Shown piece after piece: positions 7,145-14,654 of a stretch of 64,000 nt of DNA (its first letter is position 1; every line of letters begins with the position of its first letter). The stretch lies in assembly GCF_011045075.1 (NCBI RefSeq), contig NZ_JAAKZZ010000001.1, positions 1 through 64,000 on the forward strand, read 5' to 3'. The notes beneath the pieces were generated by a model. That model saw only the letters and a list, made by a program, of their open reading frames with translations, did no database searches and was not told the origin of the DNA. Source of the stretch: Streptomyces boncukensis. GTDB taxonomy: Bacteria; Actinomycetota; Actinomycetes; Streptomycetales; Streptomycetaceae. Both the position numbers and the translations under genes were made by a program.

Positions 7145-8221
7145 ATGGCTGTGATCGACACCTACGTGTGCGTGGACGACGAGCACATTTACCCGGCCCT
7201 GGTGGACCCCGACAACCGGTGGAACGGCTGGGTCAGCCCCGGCTTCACCATCGACGCCGTGCGACAACTCGCCGCGCACACAGAGGAGATGGCCGAGGAA
7301 TACGGCCACGACTGCACCGACCAGATCAAGGTCATCGAGGGCGGTCCCGTCCCCGTCGTGCTGCACATCCGGTGGCAGTACCTCGACGAGGAGCCCGCCA
7401 GCGCGGCAAACGTCGTCAAGCCGGACGACGACGGCCGGTACTGGATCGGCGGCTGGGAATGGACCTGGTACATCGTCGAGGAAGGGCCGCTGTTCTACAG
7501 CAAGAAGCGGGCGTTCAACGCCTGGCGCGGGATGCTCGACGCCACCGCCCGCCGCATCGGCGAGGTTGTACGCACCCAGATGCCCGACGCGCTCGCCGCG
7601 ATCGTCGACCTCCACGGCCTCGGCCACATCCAGGCCGTCACCTCCGCCAGCGGCAACCACTGGCCAAGCAACGACAGCCGCGACGGCGACGACGGGTACG
7701 GCCCGTTCGACACCGAGACGCTGGGCGAGGCCGACGAGCTGATGCGCAAGGCCCTGGACTTCGGCCGCGACCCGGTCGAGCTGGAGATGGGCGGCTGGCG
7801 CCGCGCCCGCGACATCGGCCAGAACATGCACCGCCTCGTGTTCGCGCCGCAGGACGCCGAACCGGCCGGCGATGGCCCGCTGGAGGAAGCCCGCGAGCGG
7901 TTCACCGAAACCCGGCGGCAGCTCCTGACCGACTACGTGCCAAGCCTGGCCGCCGTGTGCCGCGAAGCAGTCCCGGACGCGACCGGCGTCATCGCCTCGC
8001 GCACCGACCCCCGGCGCCTGCTGTGGTTCGCCAGCGCGGACGAGGGCTTTTGTACGCGGACCGTCAGCATCCCCGCCGACAAGGCGCAGGCGGTCATCGA
8101 CCGGCTGATGGACGTCTTCGCGTACGAGCCGACCGCCGAGGACCTGGCCGCGTGCGGCTGGACACCGGTCAGCGGCGAAGAGGACATCGACGCGCACCTG
8201 TTGATGTTCCCAGCCGCGTAA
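7145..8221 (+). CDS. Hypothetical acidic protein
   Basis: A 358-aa protein with AAGGAGAG before the ATG. The N-terminal 120 residues are paralogous to the 6622 protein. The middle is helical ('RAFNAWRGMLDATARRIGEV'), and the C-terminal part (about 255-358) has mixed alpha/beta character. No catalytic motif is recognised. It lies in a run of early genes each separated by a GC hairpin. Confidence 0.75.
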   Translation: MAVIDTYVCVDDEHIYPALVDPDNRWNGWVSPGFTIDAVRQLAAHTEEMAEEYGHDCTDQIKVIEGGPVPVVLHIRWQYLDEEPASAANVVKPDDDGRYWIGGWEWTWYIVEEGPLFYSKKRAFNAWRGMLDATARRIGEVVRTQMPDALAAIVDLHGLGHIQAVTSASGNHWPSNDSRDGDDGYGPFDTETLGEADELMRKALDFGRDPVELEMGGWRRARDIGQNMHRLVFAPQDAEPAGDGPLEEARERFTETRRQLLTDYVPSLAAVCREAVPDATGVIASRTDPRRLLWFASADEGFCTRTVSIPADKAQAVIDRLMDVFAYEPTAEDLAACGWTPVSGEEDIDAHLLMFPAA

Positions 8222-8235
8222 CACCCCTGCATCCC

Positions 8236-8263
8236 GCCGGGGCGGCCCCCGTGCCGCCCCGGC
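8236..8263 (+). terminator. Intergenic GC hairpin
   Basis: A perfect 11-bp stem (8236-8246 with 8253-8263) and a 6-nt loop, directly after the stop at 8221 and before the ribosome binding site of the next gene. No T-run. Confidence 0.55.
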
Positions 8264-8291
8264 CCTACCCATGCCCTGAAGGAGCACCCGA

Positions 8292-8741
8292 GTGGACACC
8301 GAAGCGAAGTCCTACCCCCTGCCCGACGGACGCGACATCGGCGAGGCCGTCGACTCGGCGCTGAAGGCCAGCCACGCGGCCGACCTGCGCCTCGGCCGCG
8401 TCATGGCCGTCGTCACCGCCGCGGCAGTCCGCGACGTCTTGACCGACTGCGACCACGACGCCCCGTTCGACGCCGAGTGGGTGGAGGTCACCGAGACCGG
8501 CGACGGCTCACTGTTCGCCACCGGCTGGTACTGGTCGGCGTCCGGCGAGCGCACCGCGTTCGAGGACGTCATCGGCGACCCCGCCAACAAGGTCTTCGAC
8601 ATCAACGAGTGGACGCCTCACCTCGACGAGACCAACCGCGAGGTGTGGCAGCCGATCAGCGAGCGCCTGCCGGACGACTCCGACGGCCGCGCCATGTGGC
8701 GCATCAACCTCGCGGCAGCAGCGGCTCTGCCGCTGGCCTGA
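8292..8741 (+). CDS. Acidic hypothetical protein
   Basis: A 149-aa protein starting at GTG after GAAGGAG. A helical first half is followed by 'VEVTETGDGSLFATGWYWS', a beta-rich centre reminiscent of the 7145 protein. No family is recognised. It sits between two hairpin-bearing intergenic regions. Confidence 0.7.
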   Translation: MDTEAKSYPLPDGRDIGEAVDSALKASHAADLRLGRVMAVVTAAAVRDVLTDCDHDAPFDAEWVEVTETGDGSLFATGWYWSASGERTAFEDVIGDPANKVFDINEWTPHLDETNREVWQPISERLPDDSDGRAMWRINLAAAAALPLA

Positions 8742-8749
8742 CCCCTTCC

Positions 8750-8785
8750 CGGGCGGGCGCGGGCCGGGAATCCCCGCCCGCCCGG
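8750..8785 (+). repeat. 36-nt intergenic hairpin repeat, copy B
   Basis: Exact copy of 7075-7110, here upstream of the cytosine methyltransferase gene. A looser relative (hairpin, then GGGAATCCC, then CAGCAGCGA) occurs at 10628-10680. Confidence 0.85.
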
Positions 8786-8827
8786 ATGACAGCAGCGATC
8801 AACCTCACCCCAGGAAGGCACGCAGCA

Positions 8828-10546
8828 ATGGCGTACCGACACGACGGCACAGACCTCACCGTTCAGGACTGGTTCTGTGGCGCAGGCGGCTCCAGCCAGG
8901 CAGCCGAGAAGGTGCCCGGTCTCCGGGTGTCCTTCGCGGCGAACCACTGGAAGCAGGCGATCAAGTCCCACATGTTCAACTTCCCCGGCGTCGCGCACTA
9001 CACCGGGGACATCCGGCGCGCCCCGGTGTGGTCCTGGCCGGTCGCTGACCTGCACTGGGGGTCGCCGGAGTGCACGAACTGGTCCATCGCGAAGGGCCAG
9101 AAGCGCAGCTTCGCGAAGGCCGTGCAGGGCGACCTGCTGGAGCTGTACGCGGACGAGGAGGCGGACAAGTTCCGCACGGCCGGCGACGGCGACCCGGACG
9201 GCCCGACAGAGGAGGAGAAGGAGAGCCGGGCGCTGATGGAGGAAGTGCCGCTCTACCTGCGCGGTGTGCAGGAGCGCGGTCGGTTGGTCAAGGCGGGCGT
9301 GGTCGAGAACGTGATCGACGTCCGAGCCTGGGCCGAATGGGACCGGTGGCTCGCGGAGTTCCACAAGCTCGGTTACCACACGAAGGTCATCGCGCTGAAC
9401 AGCATGCACGCCGACCCGCGCAGCGTTCACCGAGCCCCGCAGAGCCGCGACCGGCTGTATGTGGCCTACTGGCACAAGAGCCTCGGAAGGACGCCGGACT
9501 GGGACAAGTGGCTCCGCCCGACCGCGTGGTGCCCGGACTGCGATGAAGTCGTGGCCGCGCAGCAGGTGTTCCGGCAGCCGGGCCGGGACATGGGCCGCTA
9601 CCGGCAGGCGTACGACTACCGGTGCCCGAGGAAGACCTGCCGGGCCACCGTGGAGCCGGAGACGCTGCCCGCGTGGGCGGCGATCGACTGGAGCATCAAG
9701 GGCACACCGATCGGGAGCCGCCCCAAGAGCAAGGAAGCGCCCGAGGGCCTGGCCCCGGCGACGATGGCCCGCATCCGGGCCGGGGTCGCCCGGTTCTGGC
9801 CGCAGCCCGGCGGCACCGACGAATTCGACGGCCAGGGATCGCTGTTCGGCAACGACGCCGAGCCCATGCCGGTCGGCAGGGCCTCGCCGCTGCTCGTGCC
9901 GACGGGCGGCACCTGGCGCACCGGCGCGAGCAGCGTGGACTTCCCGATGCCCACGCGGACGACGACCGAGGGCGACGCCCTGGCGCTCCCACCGTTGCTG
10001 ATCCCGTGTGAGGGCCGCGACGGCAAGAAGGCGATGCGGCTGGACGCCCCGCTGCGCACCCAGACCTCACGGGCCGAGACCGCCCTCCTGTACGCCCCGT
10101 TCGTGGTGCCCATGCGCGGCGGCGGCGACAAGGAGAAGGCGCGACACATCCGGCAACCGCTCCACGCCGTGACGGCCGGCGGCAACCACCACGGGTTGGT
10201 GACCCCACCGCTGCTGATGCCGTACTACGGCAACGGGCAGGTCCGCACCGCGCACGAGCCGGTCGGTGCCCTGCCGACGCGGGACCGGTACGCGCTCCTG
10301 GAGAACGGCGAGTACGACATCTCCAAGATCCTCTTCCGGATGTTGCAGCCGCATGAGATCGGCAGGGCCATGGCGTTCGCGGACGACTACCGCGTCCTCG
10401 GGTCCAAGCGTCAGCAGGTCAAGCAGTACGGGAATGCGGTGACGCCCCCGGCGGCCGAGGTGCTGCTGTGCGCGCTCGTCGAGTGCATCACGGGCCAGGA
10501 CATCGACCGCTACGCCGACCCGGATCGCATGGCACTGGTCGCCTGA
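8828..10546 (+). CDS. C5-cytosine DNA methyltransferase
   Basis: A 572-aa protein. Motif I FCGAGGS is at 16-22, motif IV GSPEC at 78-82 with catalytic Cys82 (SPEC in place of the classical PCQ), motif VI ENV at 160-162, motif VIII QSRDR at 205-209, and the GNAV motif at about 535-538. A zinc-ribbon-like insert ('CPDC' and 'CPRKTC') lies between motif VIII and the target-recognition region. It transfers methyl groups to cytosine C5 in DNA. No endonuclease partner is adjacent, so it is probably an anti-restriction enzyme. Start ATG at 8828 after AGGAAGG. Confidence 0.9.
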   Translation: MAYRHDGTDLTVQDWFCGAGGSSQAAEKVPGLRVSFAANHWKQAIKSHMFNFPGVAHYTGDIRRAPVWSWPVADLHWGSPECTNWSIAKGQKRSFAKAVQGDLLELYADEEADKFRTAGDGDPDGPTEEEKESRALMEEVPLYLRGVQERGRLVKAGVVENVIDVRAWAEWDRWLAEFHKLGYHTKVIALNSMHADPRSVHRAPQSRDRLYVAYWHKSLGRTPDWDKWLRPTAWCPDCDEVVAAQQVFRQPGRDMGRYRQAYDYRCPRKTCRATVEPETLPAWAAIDWSIKGTPIGSRPKSKEAPEGLAPATMARIRAGVARFWPQPGGTDEFDGQGSLFGNDAEPMPVGRASPLLVPTGGTWRTGASSVDFPMPTRTTTEGDALALPPLLIPCEGRDGKKAMRLDAPLRTQTSRAETALLYAPFVVPMRGGGDKEKARHIRQPLHAVTAGGNHHGLVTPPLLMPYYGNGQVRTAHEPVGALPTRDRYALLENGEYDISKILFRMLQPHEIGRAMAFADDYRVLGSKRQQVKQYGNAVTPPAAEVLLCALVECITGQDIDRYADPDRMALVA

Positions 10547-10627
10547 CCAGCACATTCTCACCCAAAACAGGGTTACCAAAATGCCCTACGGGAAGAATGT
10601 GTATGTACCACCTTCCACAACAGCAAA

Positions 10628-10668
10628 GCGGCCGACGGGCGCTAAAAGCTGGGAATCCCGTCGGCCGC
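10628..10668 (+). terminator. Long hairpin after the cytosine methyltransferase
   Basis: A perfect 12-bp stem (10628-10639 with 10657-10668) and a 17-nt loop that contains GGGAAT. The 202-nt gap 10547-10748 holds this hairpin and an upstream segment GGTTACCAAAATG (10571-10583), similar to GGTACCAAAATG at 386-397 near the first early operon. It may include a promoter. Confidence 0.6.
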
Positions 10669-10748
10669 GCGCCCAGCAGCGATGGGCCTCACGACCCGAC
10701 CAGGCGTGGCGCCCACCGTACCCGCAATCGAAGATCACGGAGATACGA

Positions 10749-11258
10749 GTGAGCAGCACAGAGCCCCGCTCCACGTGGAGCATCGACACCATCCGGGCCG
10801 CGGACCTCGTCGACAACGACGACGTCCTGATCAACGGCCGCTGGCGCGAAGTCCTCGACACCTGGCAAGACACCGACGACCCGGCCGCCCAGTTCGGCGA
10901 CGACCACGAGACCACCAAGGCGATCGAGGCCAAGACCGCCTGGTGCTCCCCGTGCTGGATCGCCGTCCGCTACGTCGACGAGGACAACTCGACGCCCAAC
11001 GAGATCGAGAGCCGCCTGCACTTCTTCCGCCTGCGGGATCTGGTGCAGGTCCAGCGCGAGCACAAGCCGGACCCCGCCGAGGACGACCCCCTCGCGGACG
11101 TCCTCGCCCTGATGAGCCCGCTCGACGTGCGCGGCGCACTCCGGGCCGGCGCCGAGCTGCACGCCACGGTCGGCGACCCGCACGACGAACTCAGCTCCTC
11201 GCAGCGCGCGAACCTCGACGCGCTCGCCGAGCACTTCACCCACCTCGATGACCAGTGA
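10749..11258 (+). CDS. Acidic hypothetical protein
   Basis: A 169-aa protein. The GTG at 10749 follows a weak GGAG; an in-frame ATG at 10581 would put the strong hairpin inside the coding region, so the shorter form is preferred. The N-terminus ('IRAADLVDNDDVLINGRWRE') resembles a small beta-barrel domain; the C-terminus is helical. Function is unknown. Confidence 0.65.
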   Translation: MSSTEPRSTWSIDTIRAADLVDNDDVLINGRWREVLDTWQDTDDPAAQFGDDHETTKAIEAKTAWCSPCWIAVRYVDEDNSTPNEIESRLHFFRLRDLVQVQREHKPDPAEDDPLADVLALMSPLDVRGALRAGAELHATVGDPHDELSSSQRANLDALAEHFTHLDDQ

Positions 11259-11281
11259 CCGCCCGGAAGGACGACACCAGC

Positions 11282-11551
11282 ATGAGTGACAACACCCGCG
11301 AGTTCATCCTCGTCGGTCAGGACCAGGGCGGTCACTACGACCTGTGGGACATCGCCCCGGCGCCGACTGACCCGACCGTCCGCGCGACGAAGCTCGAAGA
11401 GATCAGCGTCGACGTCATGGATGCCTTCGGCGACATGAGCACCGTGTGGGCCGCCGACGAGGACGCCGCGATCGAGAAGTTCCGCGCCGAGCAGGCCGAG
11501 ATCAGCGGGCTGTCCGACTACCGCGTGGTCCGTCACGGACAGGAGGTGTGA
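11282..11551 (+). CDS. Small hypothetical protein
   Basis: An 89-aa acidic protein with GGAAGGA 9 nt upstream of the ATG. An alternative GTG at 11255 overlaps the previous gene. The sequence ('REFILVGQDQGGHYDLWDI', then 'AADEDAAIEKFRAEQAEISG') suggests a small alpha/beta fold. The next gene follows after 2 nt. Confidence 0.7.
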   Translation: MSDNTREFILVGQDQGGHYDLWDIAPAPTDPTVRATKLEEISVDVMDAFGDMSTVWAADEDAAIEKFRAEQAEISGLSDYRVVRHGQEV

Positions 11552-11553
11552 CC

Positions 11554-12597
11554 ATGGGCTGCACTGTTCCCCGCCACTCCTCGTTCCTCGGCGCGTACTT
11601 CGCGGACGCGCACATGGCCGCCGACCGCGCCCGCGCCGACGTCCTCACCCGCGGCGCGCTGCTCCTCGCGCACACCATCCGCGAGGATGTGCCGGACGCA
11701 ACTGCCATCACCGTCGAAACCAGCGAAGCGCATCTGCTGCGCGTCCAAACGGAGGCCGGTGTCGTCTGGGAGCACGACGCGCCTGCTCCGAACTCGCGGC
11801 TGCGCCTCACCACCGTCGACGACGTGCACCGCCTGCTCGCCGGGATGCTGGCCTTCGGCCGCGATGCGGAAGCGCTAGCGGAAGCCGGATGGGTGCCGCA
11901 CCTGACCCGGGCCGGCGAGTACCACCTGCCGCTGCCGGACGCCGATCCGTGCGCCCCCTGTACCGGCCAGAGTGCCGACCGGTACGGGGTGGTGCTCACC
12001 ACCTCGGCCGCCGGTGGCGTCCTGTACGGCGTCGACGCCGAAGTCCAGCCCGGGGTGCCCTCGTTCACGATCGAGGGCCTGGGCCGGTCCGCCAACGAGA
12101 CCAGGGACAGGGTGCGCGCGGGGATCGTGAACGCGGGCCTTCCGTGGCCGCAGGCGCGGGTCACCGTCCGGCTCACCCCGGCCGGTGAGCCCGTCCGAGC
12201 CGGGACGAGCGCGCTGGACTTCCCCATCGCGGTCGCCCTCCTCGCGGCATCCGGCCGTCTGCCCGCCGAGTGCCTGGCCGGGGCCGCCATGTTCGGTGAA
12301 CTCGGACTCGACGGGTCACTGCGCCCGGTTCACGGCATGGCCGCGAACGCGAAGGTGCTGGCACACCGGACGCTGATCGTGCCCACCGGCAACCTCGACG
12401 ACGCCGAGCTGCCGTCCGACGGGACCGCCGTGCACGTCCTCGGGCTCAACGAGGCGATGGCCGACTTGGCGGGTCACGCCCACCACCCGGCGGACTGTCT
12501 GCACTGCGGACGCGGAGACCGGCCGCACGCCCCGTGCACATACCGCCTGCCGTGCCGCCCCTGCCGCGACGACGGCATGGAACCCGTCGGCGCCTGA
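11554..12597 (+). CDS. Protein with lone ChlI/ComM-type Lon-fold domain
   Basis: A 347-aa protein. Residues about 145-290 ('VPSFTIEGLGRSANETRDRV', 'ALDFPIAVALLAAS', 'GELGLDGSLRPVHG') match the N-terminal ChlI domain of ComM/YifB proteins, a Lon-protease-like fold. The AAA+ ATPase module that follows it in ComM is absent. The first about 140 residues are unrelated and helical. The C-terminus has a Cys/His cluster ('CLHCGRGDRPHAPC', 'CRPC') that could bind zinc. The domain role in phages is unknown; ComM itself is a branch-migration helicase. Confidence 0.75.
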   Translation: MGCTVPRHSSFLGAYFADAHMAADRARADVLTRGALLLAHTIREDVPDATAITVETSEAHLLRVQTEAGVVWEHDAPAPNSRLRLTTVDDVHRLLAGMLAFGRDAEALAEAGWVPHLTRAGEYHLPLPDADPCAPCTGQSADRYGVVLTTSAAGGVLYGVDAEVQPGVPSFTIEGLGRSANETRDRVRAGIVNAGLPWPQARVTVRLTPAGEPVRAGTSALDFPIAVALLAASGRLPAECLAGAAMFGELGLDGSLRPVHGMAANAKVLAHRTLIVPTGNLDDAELPSDGTAVHVLGLNEAMADLAGHAHHPADCLHCGRGDRPHAPCTYRLPCRPCRDDGMEPVGA

Positions 12598-12610
12598 CCG
12601 CCGACGAGCC

Positions 12611-12649
12611 CGGGGTCGGTCGCGACGCACAGCGTCCCGGCCGGCCCCG
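12611..12649 (+). terminator. Intergenic GC hairpin
   Basis: CCGGGGTCGG pairs with CCGGCCCCGG (with a G-T pair) around an inner GACGCacaGCGTC stem. It lies between the stop at 12597 and the ribosome binding site (AGAGAGGA) of the next gene. Confidence 0.45.
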
Positions 12650-12691
12650 GCCCATTCCCCTCAGACTTCGCTTCCCAGAGAGGACCCTGTG

Positions 12692-13366
12692 ATGGGTTAC
12701 GACCTGCCCGCCGTCCGCTTCAAGGCGTACGGCACTGACCGCTTCCTCCCCCACCTGCCGTTCGGCTCGTCCGGCTACCTGTTCACCGTGCCCGGCGACT
12801 TCCCGAGCGACCTGCCCGACTTCTTCCACATCACCAACTGGGAGATGGCTGTCTACCGCACCCGCGAGTCCGGCGCCCCGATGTGGGAAGTCCGCGACGT
12901 CAACGGCAACCGCCGCGTGTGGGGCGAGGACACCACCCGGCGGGGCGCTGTCGGCCTGGCCTTCGCTGAACTGGGCCGCAAGCGCCGGGAGAAGGCCGAC
13001 GAGATCCGCGACCGCCGCGTCAACGCCCTCGGCCTGGAGCCCGTACCGCCGTTCCGCGTCGAGACCGCCGGAGGCGTCTGCCTCGTCCTCAGCCCGGCCG
13101 GCGTCGGCCGCCTTCGCCGAATCGAGCCCAACGGCGTCGGCACGGCGGCGACGTACCGGTACACCGACCTCGCGACCGGCAAGGAGCGCACGGTCACGGC
13201 CGACGGCCCGGTCAAGCTGCACGACGTCACGGCCGGTCTCCTCCACGACCGGTGCGCCTGCCCCGCGCCGGGCCTCGTCGGGCACCACGAGAACCGCGAG
13301 GACGCCGTCGCCCACCTCTCCGAGGAGTACGACGCGTGGTGGCCGTGCACCGGCCCCGCGGACTGA
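12692..13366 (+). CDS. Hypothetical protein
   Basis: A 224-aa protein. The ATG at 12692 is preferred over the adjacent in-frame GTG at 12689. A central basic helix (about 90-110, 'AELGRKRREKADEIRDRRVN') separates two beta-rich halves. No family is recognised. Confidence 0.7.
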   Translation: MGYDLPAVRFKAYGTDRFLPHLPFGSSGYLFTVPGDFPSDLPDFFHITNWEMAVYRTRESGAPMWEVRDVNGNRRVWGEDTTRRGAVGLAFAELGRKRREKADEIRDRRVNALGLEPVPPFRVETAGGVCLVLSPAGVGRLRRIEPNGVGTAATYRYTDLATGKERTVTADGPVKLHDVTAGLLHDRCACPAPGLVGHHENREDAVAHLSEEYDAWWPCTGPAD

Positions 13367-13381
13367 CCGGCTCCCGCCCAC

Positions 13382-13412
13382 GTGGGGCCGTGGCTGGTGG
13401 CCACGGCCCCAC
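13382..13412 (+). terminator. Intergenic GC hairpin
   Basis: A perfect 12-bp stem (13382-13393 with 13401-13412) and a 7-nt loop, after the stop at 13366. The rest of the 172-nt gap to 13539 holds only a ribosome binding site. Confidence 0.6.
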
Positions 13413-13538
13413 ACGGCGATCCAAGCCGCCCATCGGCCGATGCTCACCCTCCTCCTCCACGCGGCACCATCGCGGCCGTCACAGGCCCCGTCACCGGCCT
13501 TCCCGACCGCGCACCGAACCGACCCGAAAGGCCCCAGG

Positions 13539-14486
13539 ATGACCAGCACTGGACAGATCACGCTCGACCTGCCCGGCCTCGACGATGGCCCCGATCTCGC
13601 CTCGTACCGGTGGCTGCTGGCAAACATCAGCGGCGGGAAGGACTCGATGGCGATGCTCTACGAGTTGGTTCGCCAAGCCGACGACGCTGGCGTTCCGCGC
13701 GACCGCATCGTGTGCGTGCACGCCGACCTCGGCCGCGCCGAATGGGAAGGCACCCGCGAGCTGGCCGCCGAGCACGCCGCCGCGTACGGGCTGCGGTTCG
13801 AGGTCGTCGCCCGCGTCGGCCTCGACCTGGTCGACCGCATCGCCGAGCGCGGCATGTTCCCCGACGCCTCAAACCGCTGGTGTACATCGGACTTCAAGCG
13901 CGGCCCGGTTCGGCGCCTGATGACCGCCCTCGTCCGCGAAGCCGAAGAGGCCGGGCACCTCGGCCGCGTCCGCATCCTCAACGTCATGGGGCTGCGCGCG
14001 GATGAGTCCCCAGCCCGCAGGCGGCTTCGCGTCTTCTCCCACGACGGGGCACTGACCTGCCCCTGCCAGGACTGCCTGCTGCGCCGCACCGCCCTGGAGA
14101 GCGCCGAGCGGCACGGTGTGCCCTGCCCCAAACACAAGAAGCCCGGCCACGGCGCCTCGAACACCCTGCGGCACGTGGACACCTGGCACCCGGTGCACTC
14201 GTGGTCGACCGCCGACGTGTGGACCGTCGTCGCCCGCTCCGGGCTGCGCCCGCACCCCGCCTACGCCGACGGGATGCCGCGCCTGTCGTGCTCGTTCTGC
14301 GTCCTCGCGTCACGGCCAGCCCTCGTCCGCGCCGCCCAGCTCCGGCCCGACCTGGCCGCCGAGTACGCCGCCATCGAGGAGCGCATCGGGCACCGCTTCA
14401 AGAACGACGTGTCCATGAAAGAGATCATCGCGGAGGCCGCAGAGGCATCGCCCAAGGTCACAGCCATTCCGTGCTGGACGGGATGA
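13539..14486 (+). CDS. PAPS reductase/DndC-superfamily protein
   Basis: A 315-aa protein. The PP-loop pyrophosphatase motif SGGKDS is at 31-36, 'WCTSDFK' at about 114, 'GLRADES' at about 151 and 'CSFC' at 251-254, with an extra 'CPCQDC' between. This is the adenine-nucleotide alpha-hydrolase fold, which activates substrates with ATP or handles PAPS; DndC of DNA phosphorothioation belongs to the same superfamily. Phage members are common and mostly uncharacterised. The TtcA tRNA thiolase shares the SGGKDS motif, so a tRNA-modifying role is an alternative. It ends 69 nt before the tRNA gene. Confidence 0.8.
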   Translation: MTSTGQITLDLPGLDDGPDLASYRWLLANISGGKDSMAMLYELVRQADDAGVPRDRIVCVHADLGRAEWEGTRELAAEHAAAYGLRFEVVARVGLDLVDRIAERGMFPDASNRWCTSDFKRGPVRRLMTALVREAEEAGHLGRVRILNVMGLRADESPARRRLRVFSHDGALTCPCQDCLLRRTALESAERHGVPCPKHKKPGHGASNTLRHVDTWHPVHSWSTADVWTVVARSGLRPHPAYADGMPRLSCSFCVLASRPALVRAAQLRPDLAAEYAAIEERIGHRFKNDVSMKEIIAEAAEASPKVTAIPCWTG

Positions 14487-14490
14487 CCAC

Positions 14491-14510
14491 GCGGAGTGTG
14501 TGTATCATCC
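14491..14510 (+). promoter_or_regulatory. Putative phage promoter, copy 1 (GCGGAGTG-n4-TATCATCC)
   Basis: TATCAT at 14503-14508 is a good -10 box. The surrounding GCGGAGTG...TATCATCC is repeated at 21291-21309 in front of the DUF1360 gene, differing by 1 nt in spacing. Predicted transcription starts around 14515, ahead of the tRNA. Confidence 0.55.
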
Positions 14511-14515
14511 CTCTC

Positions 14516-14554
14516 CGCAGTCGGCCGTCCTGAGCAGCGGCGCGGCCGACCGCA
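14516..14554 (+). other. Inverted repeat just upstream of the tRNA
   Basis: GC(A)GTCGGCCG pairs with CGGCCGACCGC with a single bulged base. It would form in the 5' leader of the tRNA transcript, immediately 5' of the acceptor stem, and could guide processing. Confidence 0.45.
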
Positions 14555-14555
14555 G

Positions 14556-14625
14556 GCGCCGGTGGTCGTAAGTAGCACGCTCGCCTTCCGGGCGAGAGGT
14601 CCAGGTGCAAGTCCTGGCCGGCGCT
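14556..14625 (+). tRNA. tRNA-Gly (anticodon UCC), non-canonical D-arm and T-loop
   Basis: A 70-nt cloverleaf. The acceptor stem (14556-14562 with 14618-14624) has 7 perfect pairs. The anticodon stem (14580-14584 with 14592-14596) has 5 pairs around loop CTTCCGG, giving anticodon UCC (14587-14589). The T-stem (14601-14605 with 14613-14617) has 5 pairs. Bacterial glycine identity elements are present: G1-C72, C2-G71, C35, C36 and discriminator U73. Oddities: the D-arm is degenerate with no GG in the loop, and the T-loop reads TGCAAGT, lacking the usual U55. CCA is not encoded. It lies 29 nt before the downstream ATG, so it is co-transcribed with that gene or trimmed from its leader. Confidence 0.75.
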
Positions 14626-14654
14626 CTCCCCGACACCCGTTTCCAGGGGGCGCC

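Noticed and set aside
7075..8785. CRISPR-like or iteron array from the repeated GC hairpins
   Set aside because: Only two exact copies about 1.7 kb apart separated by a gene; no spacer array.
10581..10748. Longer N-terminus for the 10749 gene
   Set aside because: It would place a perfect 12-bp hairpin inside the coding region; the pattern in this region is hairpin, ribosome binding site, then start.
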